NCBI GenBank assembly: GCA_947579665.1
Contig: OX388349.1
Location: 23,902,459-23,966,458, forward strand
Direction of reading: 5' to 3'
Source of the DNA: Sympetrum striolatum
Taxonomy: Eukaryota > Arthropoda > Insecta > Odonata > Libellulidae
DNA: 64,000 nucleotides
Shown here: one piece after another, positions 1 through 12,760 of the stretch
Layout of the letters: the number at the start of each line of letters is the position of its first letter
Numbering within the stretch: position 1 is the stretch's first letter
Translations under genes and position numbers: made by a program
Notes under the pieces: model-generated
What the model was told of the DNA's origin: nothing
What the model saw: only the letters and a program-made list of their open reading frames with translations
Database searches by the model: none

Positions 1-2940
1 ACTTCATTCTCTTAAGTATACCGTTTAATTAGTCTAATCTCTTGTAATAATATGCCTAAGGTTTCAACGTAAAGTTCAAAGTAATTTTCTTCCATGTTTA
101 ATTACTTTCGTCCTTTTGATTTATACCGTATTTAATAATTATGGAATTAATGTTACCATATAATATGTTTGATGGAGTTAAAGGTGTCAGTAGTACTCCC
201 CTTTTGTAATGAAGCATTTTCTCCTTATAATCACATTTATTTCCATCTTGTCTACGTACTTCATACTGGGAGAATGTTTCCACTTCTGTACTGTGATTTC
301 TGTTCATTTCGATACCATTTGCGTCCTTCCTATTAGCTTTCCACGATTTGCAGAAACGGCGGCTTAACGTAATCATTCCCCAGCGGTGCCTCTCTCCTGT
401 AACAAGATCCCGCATCTATAAACATTCTAGGAGACTTGAGCGTTCCCATCGGTGATATCGTAGAGACCGCAGCTCCAGCAACCGGTTCGCTTTGGCCCGG
501 AAATGCCTGGTCGTGGTCATAAAATCCTGTCTCCCGCTACGGAGACCACGTTTCTGAAAAATTATGTGATTTTAATAGATTCACAACGCCTATGCTCGAA
601 TGCTATCGACGCTTCTAATTTGGACGTAAACATGCCGTTGAGATTTGTATCTTGTACCGGGTTTGAAATAAGTTTCCGACAGGAGTAAGCTTGGAAATAT
701 TTTCTCTTGAATGAAATGTAACATATATTTTACTCATTCTTGGCGGTACATTAATATTCATTGTATTATAAAATAACGTTTTGATCTTTAATTGGGCCAT
801 TTACTTTTTCTATTGCGTAAAATGAAGGTAAATATTATTGACGTAAAATTCTTTTTAGTTAGGTAAAATCATCAAGGTATACACATATCTTTCGTTCTCT
901 CAGATTTTAAATATTTAAACAAAAGATAGGTAGGTATATCCGGGCATTAAAGAAATTATAAAGTATATATCGAAAGAAGTATCGTATATATCAAAATATC
1001 GTTGGTAATTACGTTGCAAAATACTAGTTATTAAATACCAAATATTACTATTTTTATACTTACGCATTTATATGCATCGTTTCCATTAATTATGTTTTGA
1101 AAATCAGTTCCTACAACTCTTAATATTGATCTACCAAGTATTATAGTATAAAATGAAAAAATAAAATCTGTGAGCGAAAAAATGTAAATTTCTACCTTAA
1201 TTCATAGGTATTATCTATTATGCGTTTTTATCAATCATATACTGTATCAATCATACTTATCTAGAAACACTTCATATCCCATTATAGTATTTATAATTGT
1301 TACTCGCAGAATTAGTCTAGTAAGAAAAGTACTGTGTTTTCATAAAGTGGTATCTATTTTTTAAGCATCCAACAAAGTATAAATAAATATAATTTGAATG
1401 ACAGCAATTTAAGCTGTTCGTGCTACGTACTGCATGCAGTATGCCTAAGAATACTGCTTCTCAACAGATTTATTATGGGAACTGAATTATCTTAATTCAC
1501 CCCGAGCGAAGGAGGTTTTCAGTTCACCTTCACATGGCTATTTTCTCCTCCAATCAGGTCACCGCGATCAATCATTTCATTCATAACTGCGACTCGCCTT
1601 TGTTTTTCTCCTTCGCGGTATCTGCGGCGAAAACACGGCGAACCTCGGAATAGTTATTTTCATTTTTGGCCTTAATTCGGCGCGACAATCCGCGCAACAA
1701 TTGCTCTCGGATTTGGTCGTCCGAGTAACAGGTGGACAGTCTCCACGGAAAGTGGTGTGCGGTCGGGACTGGTTTTGTCCCTTCCCCGACAGGATTTTTC
1801 TCCTCATATGCGCCGAATATATGTTTTGGCTTGTAGAATAGCGAGAACATCCAATTCGCAGTCCTATATGTCTTGCTGTGGAGGATTAATCGGAAGAAAC
1901 CGCAGATAAAGTACTGTAAACGCGTTTCACAAAAGGTTAACCTGCATGAAGATTGCACACCAGGCCAGTGGCTTTGCCAATTTAGGTGTATTTAATGGTA
2001 AAATCTATCTATCTTTTAACTCATGCACGTCACAGTTCAGAGCGAAAGTATCTGCCGAAAGAGCATGTTACAATTCATCGTTGTCCAACTTTATCGACCA
2101 AAGGGCCAGAGATTTTAAAGTATATACACCGCACGTGATGGACAATAGTCCCTTTCCCTAATGCCCCTTACACACAATGTCCCCTAAATTAAGATACCAT
2201 TCTCTTGTACGAATATTTCGTATTTTCTCCTATCTTTATAGAAAGCGTTTGCACCAAAAAGCACTTGCACGTTTGTCGATATCATCGAAACAATGCTTCT
2301 AAATATAGAAACAAGCTGTTCAATTAGCAAATCAAGTTAGGTTTTAAGGAGGGACGAATTTAACTAATTGTTCTGTAAGGTTTACGATATGATACCCTTT
2401 GTTTGTTTAGGGTTAAAGATTACGAAATCAAAATTTATGTACTAAACAGAGAAGATTAGCGGTCCAGTTTCAAACGTAAAGCGTATGTTGGACAACCCTG
2501 CTGGAAATTATAGATGTAAATATATTTATCATCTTTAATTGATATTTTTCAATGACGACAATTATTTCAACTGCCTCATGTTTTAGCTATAGCTTCAGTA
2601 TGGCAAATTCTTTTCTTTGCGATACTGTTAGAGTAAAAATTTTGTTGAAACTATTTGGAACATATAACAAGATTTAATAAAATAGATTTAGGGTCCTATA
2701 TTGGTTCATATCTTTGGAATTGCAGCGTATTTTCTGTTTCCATGTCGATTTTTTAATACCCATTATTTCATCTCGTGCTCCTGAGAATAATACTTAAATA
2801 ATAGGAGAAATGCTAATTGGATGTTTCTACAGATTTTGATGGTTTTTGGTGTGACTATACTTATAATATTGTACACCATCAATGGTCTTTTTCAATCTAG
2901 TCGTTTTAAGGAAATTTAGCCCAAGATTCAACCGTATAGT
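1..2940. other. AT-rich gene-free stretch
   Basis: No recognisable gene. Reading frames are short and unlike any family I know. The only compositional feature is a CpG-dense patch at about 1577-1950, where CG dinucleotides are frequent against an AT-rich background. Two overlapping minus-strand frames there (76 and 125 codons) are most likely by-products of the higher GC content. The rest looks like ordinary intron or intergenic DNA. Confidence 0.5.
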
Positions 2941-2944
2941 CTAC

Positions 2945-3091
2945 TTCATAGTAGTAGTAGTAGTAGTAGTAGTATTGTTAAAAGTGCTTCGACAGCTTAG
3001 GTCATTTCGCACATTGGCTCCCACCGGGGATCGAACCCGGGACCGCTTTCACCAAAGGCAAACGCGCTGTCCACATGACTATCCGGGAGCC
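2945..3091 (-). mobile_element. tRNA-derived SINE with trinucleotide tail
   Basis: Read on the minus strand, 3091-3016 has a perfect 7-bp acceptor-type pairing (GGCTCCC with GGGAGCC) and a perfect T-arm containing the B-box GGTTCGATCCC. The anticodon arm does not pair properly, so this is not a working tRNA gene. A short body follows, ending in a run of CTA/TAG triplets (2949-2974) as a 3' tail. A head with pol III boxes, a short body and a simple-repeat tail is the SINE layout. Its D-arm to T-arm region resembles the copy at 48825-48895, so the two probably belong to one family. Confidence 0.75.
2949..2974. repeat. (TAG)n microsatellite
   Basis: An uninterrupted run of about eight TAG/GTA triplets. 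It lies at the 3' end of the minus-strand SINE and is best read as that SINE's tail. Confidence 0.9.
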
Positions 3092-5435
3092 TAGGCTACT
3101 TCATCTCCCACACAGTTCGTAAGATATGTATTATTAATCACGTTATGGGGCGGTAATATGAAATTGAGTGACGTATTTCCCTAGAAAGATTTTCGTTTTT
3201 CTAAATCTTAATACGTTTAAATCTCTCCATCAGTGTATCTCCAAATTCGTTGAGGGAGGGAGTATCTCGGGATGATTTAATTATCTTCATCCCGTAGAAG
3301 CTTGTTAATATTTCGTTTTCTCAAAGTTTATAGGGAAATCTTTTTATTAAAAATCGCGGGGGTCTGAATTGTTTTGAATTCAATAGATCTCGGGAATGGA
3401 AAGGTCACGGTTATATAAAGCGCTATTTAAGTGTTTCCTTAAAAGGTTGCTCATGGAAGTGTTGGGAGAATGAAGCGTCCCGGCATTTCCGGTGCGGTCT
3501 TCAGCGCTTTTTCCCCGCGATAAGAGACGCGGAATGCCGCCAGTTCTTGGGTTACGCGTGTGCTATATGATCTTTGAGGGACTGTTTGTGGATTCAATGC
3601 ACGCACTGATCCATGCAATCAATTTTTGAGGCATTAGGGGAAGGCAAGAAAGGCTAAGGGGTCGCCGTTATACATATATTAGCGTCGGAGGATTTGCAGA
3701 AAAAATTGATTAGGGATATAAGTCCCCCAGGGGATATGCATGGAGAAGGGAAATGATTTTACGAAGTTGGTATCTCTTTAGCTGATCTGTGATCTATAGT
3801 AGGGCTATTGCATTATTATTTGAAATCAACTGATGTTTCGCATTCCAGTGCATATTGTTAAATTACTAATGTCGGCGTATTAGTTACGGTATTTATTGCC
3901 AAAATTTATCATGGTGACTTAGTTGTATTTTAGGTCCATCCTTTGTAGTATTAATACAATTGGTCGTTACTGTGTGGAACTCCATTTAGAAATCAAATAA
4001 AATTAAGTAAAATCGCATTTTTTTGTGGAACAAAGATTAAGTATTTTTATTTAATTAATATATACCTATTCTTTGTAGTTTTCATTTTCCAACTTAACCG
4101 ATTTTTTAAATGTCACCCTGTTCTATCATTCGGTGAAATACTATTCATATTTATTGTTTATTGGACCTACCTTTTTTTAATAAAAATCTTTTCCTTTTTA
4201 ATGATTTTGCTTTAGGTCCTAGTATGCCTCGTAATATCTCCTAGTATAACACTTCCATTATCAGTTATAACTATTAGGCCTGCTGGTAATATTTCACCGA
4301 TTTTGCTGGTGCAGGAAAGGGCCCGTAAATTACACTTTTCTATGCATAAATATTTGCGTAAATCTAATGATCGAATTTTGGGACAGAAAATTAACGGTTG
4401 AACTATTTTATTACCATGGTAATTAGTAAAAAGTTTTGATTAACTTTACTATGGTCGCTCAATCCACATCTATGGTTTCTCAATGATTTCCAAGAGACAT
4501 TGTCGCTAATTTCAGTTCTAGCGTCCATAAGAGATTCCCTTGTGGTCTTCACGGAGCTGTTCCGTCATAATGATAATGAAAACAGAGGCGAGATAGCGTA
4601 ATCATTAAATAAACTCCCTTCTTCCTTCTTGTTTACTTAATTAACAGATTACTCTTGTGACCATGAGTTCCAGTCGGCTATCATTCCCTAAATGAGGCTG
4701 AATGATATGTATTTTGGGTACATTTGGACGCAAAATGAAAGCCGACTTGTATATTGCCGCCAACGAATTTCGCAAACCAAAACTCGACGCTCGCATCTTT
4801 AGAGATTATTTGCTGTGGAAATAAGAGCGAAACGGATTAAGTGGAATGGTCAGATTTTAATTGGAGTTGGGACTTATGGAGGCTGAATACTAGAGAAATG
4901 GTGAGATATAGACACGTTGAGGAATAATATAAATGATAATCATAAAGGAAATTGGATTAGTTGGAGAATACTAGATAACGCAAGCTTATCGAAAGGAGGA
5001 GAATGATATCGATGAGTGTATTTCTATAAATTAAAGGTAGATTTGATCCTCATCTTCCACGAATGACCAGGAGAGGAAATGAAGCTTACAAAAGGTAATT
5101 TTCTTTTTTCGTTGCTGAAATGCTCTCATCACCGACGTAGGAGCAGCGCATTAACTATCTCTTAAACACTTGTCACTTGATTCAATTAGGGTTGACCACG
5201 AACTTAGAAAGTATGGGGTTGACTCAGATTAATCATTCCTCAGTATATTTGAAATCTTTGTGGCTTTCTTATTATCATAGTCATGCAAGAGTCAGACAAA
5301 GGTAAAAGAAATCATTACATAAGTGATGGTGTAATAAAATAATAGTGTGGTTTCCATTATCATTCTCATGTAGTGTAGCAGAATATAGTGATAGTGTAGC
5401 ATAGTGTCGGCGTATTTTAGTTACAGTACTGCATT
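3092..5435. other. Gene-free stretch
   Basis: No gene or element recognised. There is a small CpG-dense patch around 3460-3560. Around 5372-5408 a degenerate ATAGTGTAG-type motif repeats a few times just before the family R repeat. The string GTCGGCGTATT occurs at about 3870 and again at about 5406, which hints at a shared repeat edge, but the following sequence diverges. Confidence 0.4.
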
Positions 5436-5807
5436 GTTATTCCTGCTACCATATTCTGACGAATGGAATATTTTCATTTGTCCTTTGGTACAGCTTAGAA
5501 AAAAATGTATCTTTAATATATTATTGTCAAAGCATGGCTGTGATGAAACGAAAGCTAATGAGGTATGAGTGAGTAACTACACTGATCAAGGTCTCTCCTT
5601 ATGGACTGACAAGAAAAGTGTTACTCGTAGAATCATTGTGCTTCACTTGCGTGGACATGTTTCACAGACTGAAATTCTGGCTTAGAGAGGAAAGCAAAGG
5701 CAAACTACCTCACTCCTCATCCAGCCTAGTGAACTTCATTCCTCTCTGCAAGCTCTTAGTAGCTTATGTCAGAGGGGGTGAGGCATCAACCGGCATTGGG
5801 GATGAGT
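5436..5807 (+). repeat. Dispersed repeat, family R (copy 1)
   Basis: About 370 bp that recurs in opposite orientation at 50070-50432. Shared blocks include a CCATATTCTG motif near the 5' end, TCATTTGTC, ATGTATCTTT, a GATCAAGGTCTCTCCTTATG block, CACTTGCGTGGA, and a 3' part with CTACCTCACTCCTCAT and GAGGGGGTGAGG. The 3' half also appears, more diverged, at 19765-19920 and 61840-61940. I saw no terminal inverted repeats, pol III boxes or coding capacity, so the class is unknown. It may be part of a longer retroelement or a tRNA-less SINE. Confidence 0.7.
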
Positions 5808-8650
5808 ACGTAACAGACTGCATAGTTATAGAATTTCTGTTGTGTAAATTATCGTGTCTTTCTGCTATTTTAAGTTTTTAGTCTTTCTTTCTGCTATTTT
5901 AATCAAAACTGAAAGCAAATGGCCTCAATTGCGTGTAAATATAATGTGTATTAATGGATTCATCAGCATAGCTTACTTCAGCAAATGTCTAAGTATTGAG
6001 AATGTTACGAGTAGATTTCACTACGTATGTGTCTCGACAGTTGTGATGAAGTCGTCTCGTTGGAGTCATATCCAATGCTCGAGGCTATCTCTTTTTCCTG
6101 AAAATATCGAGGCGAAGAAATCAAATTAGCTCTGCCGCTGTTATTACAGCCGCTGATGTCTGATAAGCGGTTACTCCATGCTCCGCGCATTCGTTGCAAA
6201 GCGTAAAATCTCTCGTCCGAGCGTTTTTTGCGGCGAAAGATTTATTGGTCGGAGATCTGCGCAGCTGTTAATTCTCTCTGTACCCTTTATCTGGTCGTCT
6301 TTTAACGTGTTCCGGGAAATGTCTTCAAAGATCTTCATTCTGGTTTATCCGAAGGATTTGTGGAATCAAATCGTCGATGTCCTATTCGGAGAAAACGTCT
6401 TTAGCCTTCTTTCTGCAAATGATCAGGAGTTACAATTAGAGTGTGGTACAGTGTCAAGTAGCGATACATCAAACCGAGAATGTTCATTAATTATGGAGTG
6501 TTTAGTTTAGTCTAGGAAAGTCTCTTATGGAATTCATATTTGATTTTATTTTGTTTTATTTATTGTTACGAATCGATGCCATGAATCCTTGTAAACTAGA
6601 AGTTGAATCTAAACAAATATATTTCATTATATTTTAGGGCGATAATAAGTTGCTAATTTGATGCGTGTACACTGATTAAAAATTGATTGCGAGGTTGAAA
6701 TATTAAGTTGTATTCCCGGACATGTAATTTAATGAGTAAAATAGAGCAAGATTTTCATATTATAGGGCTTGAATTCAGCATTTCCTTGGGGTACTGGAGG
6801 AGAATTCGAAATTCCCTGCTTTTTATTGGACACAAAAAATTTAACTTTCCACTCTTATTTTAGCTTCTAAGGTTACTACAATGTAAAATATTATTTATTT
6901 GTATTCAGGTCGCTGGCGGACTACAGCCAAACTCAAGGCCCGGAGACTATTTATCTTGCATTTATTTATTTTAAAGAAGGTACCCTCTTTGTTGATTTAT
7001 GCATGGAAATATCTGCATTTTTCTGTTTTCAGAAATAAAATTCATTTTGCCGAAGATAATCATCATTTTTGGTATATTTATTGAACTGGAGAAACAATAT
7101 CAACTTCTGGATACTAAGATGCGAGAGATTATAAATGAAAGTGTCAGTATATTTATTGATGTTTGGCATGCGAGTAGGAAATTAAATTTTATTCGAAACA
7201 GTATGTAGCGAGACGTGTGTTTCGATTAATTACGTAAGTTTATTAAGGCGTTATGAAAATCTTATTTAATTAAATTGTAAAAATAGAGGAAACAGTATGT
7301 GTTTACTGATTCGTATTTTCATCTTTTTCTTTTTCATCTAATAATTACGAAAAACTGCTTTAACAGGTATTCCATGAATAATCCTTTCTCTACTGTGTTT
7401 GATTCCCTTGATTGGGGGAAATTCCAACTTGTGTAGCACTCCGTTTTTTCTTTCCTTGATGTCTTTGCGTGCATATATTGGATCTGTTATCGCCGTGGGT
7501 GATATAGCAGCTGTTTTATGTACTGAGGGAATTCGTCGAAACTAAGAATTAAAATGTCACCATTCGTTGGGCCGTTCTGAGGATAAGGTCACTCGGCTTC
7601 ATCAGTAGGCATATTGGGGATGAATCGATCGAGTCCCAACTTCAAAAAAGAAAAGGTCACGACAAATTGTGCGTGAGAGATGGGAATCCGTGTGATACCG
7701 GTTTGAAAACGTCCCCTGCGGAATAAATGTCCTCTTGAGGGAGCATTTGGGACAGTCAATAAGGAAGGATTGATTCATATTTGGTGGGATTGTGTACTCC
7801 GTCCGAAATTATTTCGAAGACGCCTTCTACATCGGCGAAAACAGTGTGTCCACAAATGTCGTTTCTTGTTCAAATGTTGTTTCAAAGTTGATAATGGTGT
7901 ACGTAACCACATGTTTGACTTTCATTTTTAAGAATGCGTTCTTCTGGGAATTCTCGCAGCTGTGGTTTTCTCTGATAATGTCGACCTCTGTGAAGTGAAC
8001 TGTGCTATCTGGCCAATGTCTGTCTAACATCGATTCTTTAATTAGGTAATGATTATACATCTCGGCGGTTTTAAATATGTAAATAACAGCGACTAGCTGA
8101 AGAAATGAGACGTATCCATTTAAGATGTTTTCTGTATATCGTGAAAATTTCTTGATTTATCAGGAAGGATAGCTTGATTTCTGCTACTGATAGCTTTATT
8201 TTACATTTATTCCTTTAAGAATGGATGCCATTATCAGGTCAGTTCTAGTGTTACCCTCATACTATTGAAAGAAGTCATGTTTATTGACCAAGTTTTCGAG
8301 ATCATAATGATCCTAGCTTTATATGGATAATAAAAAACTACTCATTCATTCTGTCCTCCCTCGTAGAACCCTAGGAGAATGTAGATGAAATTGTAGTGAT
8401 AAATTTGGCTGCGTGAATACTTCGCGCAAAGAAAGTTAAGGTATATTTTTATATGATGAATTTATTCATTATTATTTGTTAAATATTATATTAATATTTC
8501 ACTCCTTATTTTTCTCGTATAACTTATTTCAGTTTTGAGTGAAAAATTTGAATTTCTCTTCAGCAAATATAAATAAAGATAGTTTAATATAATTTGGAGT
8601 TGACAAAATGAGTTGGAATGACAAAAGAGCAACACATTTAGGCACGACAA
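5808..8650. other. Gene-free stretch with CpG-dense patch at 6020-6420
   Basis: No recognised gene. A plus-strand frame of 110 codons (6178-6510) overlaps a CpG-dense patch and matches no family I know. Without splice or codon evidence I treat it as chance. The rest is AT-rich with short frames only. Confidence 0.4.
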
Positions 8651-8654
8651 TAAG

Positions 8655-8700
8655 ATGTAAAATGAAGGAAATAGGATGGCACTTTTCCTTCATTTTACAT
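8655..8700. repeat. Perfect 17-bp hairpin
   Basis: ATGTAAAATGAAGGAAA (8655-8671) is followed after 12 nt by its exact reverse complement (8684-8700). No flanking TA or other target duplication is evident. It could be a relic of a short foldback element or a structured RNA. The stem is shorter than a typical microRNA precursor. Confidence 0.8.
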
Positions 8701-8969
8701 GATGTACTTCCACCACATCTCGTCTGAATCTGTGAACGACAATAAGAATTGAGATTATTCGTTTCTTAGGTTTCTGAGTGAGCATTTAAGATATCTCATT
8801 TCCACCATCCATCCCAATATATATTTGGCTACCGGTCAAACTAATGATAAATAAACTTCACGGTTTGACCGAGTATGGATTTAAACATCTAATTCGTGTC
8901 CCGTTTTTATCGCGTTGAAGGCAAATGTCAAAATATACTCTAATCCCATTCCTCAGCGCTCCATCTACC

Positions 8970-9300
8970 GTTAGAGATCCACTTAGGAAGAAAATCAAGA
9001 TAAGATCTCACGTCGAGATTCAATTAACGCTGTCGCGGTAATCAAAGTTATGACTATTGAGGCAGACGGCTGCATCTTCGCCCGAAAGCTGTTTTTTCGG
9101 ACTCGTAAGATCGTCTGAATCCGCGGGAGTTGTAGATGCGATCGTGCTGTGCCCAACGCTTATCAGTTTAGCCTTTCTTAATTAGATTCGCCTCCCAAAG
9201 CCCGCAAAGCATAAAAGCGATTCTCTACTTTTTTAATCGGATCGTTGCTCTTCAAAACAATCTGCAGGATCGCCGGCTCGCAACAATTCCAATGTATTCG
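8970..9300. promoter_or_regulatory. CpG-dense patch, possible regulatory element
   Basis: CG dinucleotides are frequent here compared with the AT-rich flanks, and there is no coding signal. Short motifs of the kind bound by developmental factors are present (TCAATTAACG, TTAATTAGATT, TAATCGGATC). Such motifs are common by chance in AT-rich DNA. The regulatory role is inference from composition and from the recurrence of similar patches across the window. Confidence 0.25.
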
Positions 9301-9851
9301 AAATCATCTCTTTACATATTTATCGCTTCAAAGAACGCGTTTGATAGTCGTGATTTAGTGTTTGAGGTGTGGAGATTAGGTATGCCTTTGGTTCTTTAGG
9401 ACCGCTGACAGACGTTGTTTGCTTTTGGTTTCTGTTTATTGTATTATTATCGTTTATGAGTTGTTAAACAGGTAATTTTTCTATCTTTTTTATGATAAAC
9501 ATTGTTATTCTGTGAATCATTTTCGTAAAGGTTTCTTTCCTATGCCGTATTTCTATATTTCATTTGTTTATTCTTTCAATTTTTAATTTAGTTTGCTATT
9601 GACGTTGCGGGTTCGAAATTTTGCCTTTTCATTGAAATTTTTCACTTTCAATTAAATATGAAATATTTTGTTTATATAGTTATTATAACATATTATTAAT
9701 TATAGCAATATAGAATTAAATTATTTTAACTATAATAAATAATAATTTCATCATAAATAACAATGTTATCATTCAATGGGCGTATTTAAGTTCTAGACGA
9801 TCATTCTCACTATAATCTTTTATGAACGTATGCTAACAGCCATCCCTTGAA

Positions 9852-9925
9852 CAGAATTCGAACCCGGGACCTCAGTATTACAAGGCTATATAGTTAGCTA
9901 AATACTACCCTACCGAGTCTCGCAA
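9852..9925 (-). mobile_element. tRNA-derived SINE head
   Basis: On the minus strand a tRNA-like unit has an A-box-like GGTAGGGTAGTATTTAGC and a B-box GGTTCGAATTC preceded by TCCCG. The cloverleaf does not fold cleanly, which supports a SINE relic rather than a tRNA gene. No clear tail is seen. Confidence 0.6.
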
Positions 9926-11650
9926 CTATCCACTGGGTAGAAATAATTACCGGGTATATATATATCCCGATTTATATTTCTAATCATCAAAAAAATTAAT
10001 TTGTATTCATCCTTGAATGCATTTAGAATCCTCGGCCATTACTTGTTTTTATTGATGTTTATTTCTTATACGCACTTAAAGCCTTAGTTTTTATCAATCA
10101 GATATCAGGGCTCATAGCTAAAGTGAGATTGCCATTTTTCAATTGGTGGACCATTCCGTACTGTTCGCATTTACTGATGCATCTCATTGTGTTGAAACTG
10201 AATGATTTCTGTTGGTAATCCAAACCACTATTGTTTATTTTCTCCAGCCTTATCCATTACCTTAAATTAATTTTTAATTGTAATTTTGTGATAGCATAGC
10301 AGCAGTGTCTAGGGCAAAGTTGACGTAAATACCGTGTTTGGATGTTAGAAGTGTTTCAATATTTTTTTACCTTTGCCAAGGGATGCATGCCTGATTTTGG
10401 AATGAGGCTAAGCTAAAGAGGCTTTTATCAGATGAAAGATATTGATTACCCGTCCCTTTGATGAAGACATTCGCCAGAGATTGTTTTATCTCCGATCTGC
10501 TGTGTTTTTCTACGGCTGTGAGCACCTCCATTAAGGGATGGGGAATTAAAAAGGACTAGAAGAAAATTTCGTTTCTAGTAAAGCCATACATGTTACTAGG
10601 GTCTCTCTTTGTTTGGAAAAATCAGTGTTTATTATGGTAAAAGAAGAAATTATTAGATCGAAGATAAGATATACGGAGAAGGTTAGTGGAACAAATCTTG
10701 ATAACGGAATAGATTAAGACGATTTTGAAGCTCTTGATCCAAAGAGGAATATTTTAATGGAATTATGCAAGTAGATTATGTAACTACTATTAGCTTTTGA
10801 GCACAGAATTGACAATGCATAAGGAAAATCGGATGCAACAACTCATTTTACATTGTGTATTCTTAAAAATAATCCTAAATCGCCATTTTAATCAATATTT
10901 TCTTTACGTATTTCGTTGTTAAAATTCATTTCATTTATTAATTCTATGATGAATTACCCATCCTTCTGTAATAAGAATCAGTTAGTTGTAAGTTACAGTC
11001 ATAAACTTAATTCCATAATGTCCAACGTATTTGGTCGTGTATTAAATACACTTTCGATAAATTCGGTTTGCATGAACTGTGTTAGCAATTACATGAGTCA
11101 AATTTTCAACTTTTTCTGCTCGTAGATTACTTTATCGAATTATTTTTTACATTAAAAATATAAAAATGCCATCTTTGGAAAAATCTTTAATTAATGTCAA
11201 CGTGAATTTCCGAAATCACTGAGTAATCCGTAATAATTAGGTTAATCTCTTAATAATTGATTTTCAAGAATAATAACCGCTAATTTAAGCCTGAATTTGA
11301 CTATCACTTCATCGAAGTAATTTTGGAATAGAACGTTTTTCGACTAACAGGCCTCTGTTTGCACCTCTTCTGCATTATATAGCTCTCAGTTGACTGTTTT
11401 CTTGTCTTTAGCTCAATTTTGCAATCCGATACCGCGAGGCACACTCCGTATAGTCCCCGACGGTTGAGCCTAGCCTCTCCCCGCACCCCCGATTTATAAT
11501 CGGTAAGAAGCGCTGTGATTGGCCGATTATTTTTTAAAGAGGGGCTGTCATAGAGCGTTTGGTTTTGTCTGCGCTTTTGAGTGCTTTTGGTGACAGTTTA
11601 TGAAGTGTTAGGCGCGTCGCTCGAGAAGTGCGGGAGGACGTAGTTCGTGG
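9926..11650. other. Gene-free stretch
   Basis: AT-rich DNA with no recognised gene. A CpG-richer patch lies at about 11400-11640 just upstream of the pogo-type element and contains a CCAAT-type motif (GATTGGCCGAT). It could be host regulatory DNA into which the transposon inserted. Nothing else stands out. Confidence 0.4.
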
Positions 11651-11652
11651 TA

Positions 11653-12758
11653 CAGTAGAACCCCGGTAATCCGGACACTCGCTAATCCGAATGGTCCATT
11701 GGGAGTTATGCAAACCCGCAACTTCTTCTTGTGAACATACATACTCGCATATTAGTAACAAGAAACGAGAGGTGGACAGACTATTTGAAAAATTTCTCCA
11801 TTGGCTGCAATGATGTGATGGAGAGCGAAGAATTTCGTTTATTGTGGTAACACATCTAAGTTGTGATACATTTCTGAGACAGCATTTTTCCATTAGAGGA
11901 ATGCTTAGTATGTGCGAGACTAAACAATTTCGAAAGACAATAAGTTTTCAGTTGCAGCAGGGTATCACTTCTCAAAACATTACGTTCATTAAAAAGCTAT
12001 GAGAGAAGTGGCGTAAGAAACAATCCTTCCCTTTGATAGACGTCCAATGAGGATGACCATGCATGGGATATAGAGTTGTTGTTTATAAGCGAGAAAAGCT
12101 AAATAATTTTAAGCTTTAATGGCCGTGACAGAGTGGTGAGCTAAGCTCAAGTTAAAAACTCAAGTGGGTAGGATATAAATTAGGTCCATTTTTCCAGTGC
12201 TATAACAATTATGCTGAGAGAGACGGCTGTTCATGTGACAAGATGCGCTACGATCCATTCCCTCAGTATAACTTGGTTCTTCCGATTCTCTGTGTCTCCG
12301 TTTAGTTATCGCCGGTTTTTAAAACCTAGTGACGTCCTTTTCCGTCCGTGGCAGAAGATGATGATAATGACGACGACGACGACCACCCTGTAGACTCCGT
12401 CAAAATTTCCCATTCTGAGCCTTTGGCGGCACTCAATACATCATAAAGTGGACCGAGGAGCAAAATTTTGAAGCACATGTAATTATGCTCTTTATACGTT
12501 TTAGAAACCACGCACTTTATTTAAAATTAAGAGCGGTCGCGCAAAAGAAAAGAACCGACCTTTTTGCTCGCTGATAATATTCATTCACTTAATATGTTGT
12601 AATACCTTATGTAATATATACATGCATTATCTATACAATATAATTTTTGAGAAAAAATGATTTTTTACGATATTTTTTGAAAACCTCGCTAATCCGGAAA
12701 CCCCGCTAATCCGGACGCCTATGTGCCTGAATTCGTGCGGATCACCGGGGTTCTACTG
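11653..12758 (+). mobile_element. pogo/Tigger-type DNA transposon relic
   Basis: The element begins CAGTAGAACCCCGGTAATCC and ends with GATCACCGGGGTTCTACTG, an imperfect terminal inverted repeat. It is flanked on both sides by TA (11651-11652 and 12759-12760), the target duplication of the Tc1/mariner/pogo superfamily. CAGTAGAACC followed by CCGGTAATCC-type sequence is typical of the pogo/Tigger group. Extra copies of CTAATCCGGA occur inside each end. At 1,106 bp it is shorter than full elements and keeps only a decayed transposase C-terminus, so it is a non-autonomous, internally deleted copy. Confidence 0.85.
12333..12574 (+). pseudogene. Tigger/jerky-like transposase C-terminal remnant
   Basis: A plus-strand frame reads through an acidic run (AEDDDNDDDDDHPVD) into ISHSEPLAALNT. 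Acidic runs followed by an I-SHSEA-ALNTAL-type block are the usual C-terminus of Tigger/jerky-like transposases. An in-frame stop follows, and near the end another frame gives AQKKRTDLFAR and then a stop. This matches the terminal basic QKKITDFF-type motif of the family. The change of frame plus stops show a broken gene. The helix-turn-helix domains and DDE core were not recognised upstream. Confidence 0.75.
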
Positions 12759-12760
12759 TA

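Noticed and set aside
3016..3091. Functional tRNA gene with perfect acceptor and T-arms
   Set aside because: The anticodon arm does not pair, the D-arm is abnormal, and a simple-repeat tail follows a short body. A tRNA-derived SINE fits better.
6178..6510. 110-codon plus-strand frame
   Set aside because: No family signature. It begins inside a CpG-dense patch and continues into AT-rich DNA without coding bias that I can see.
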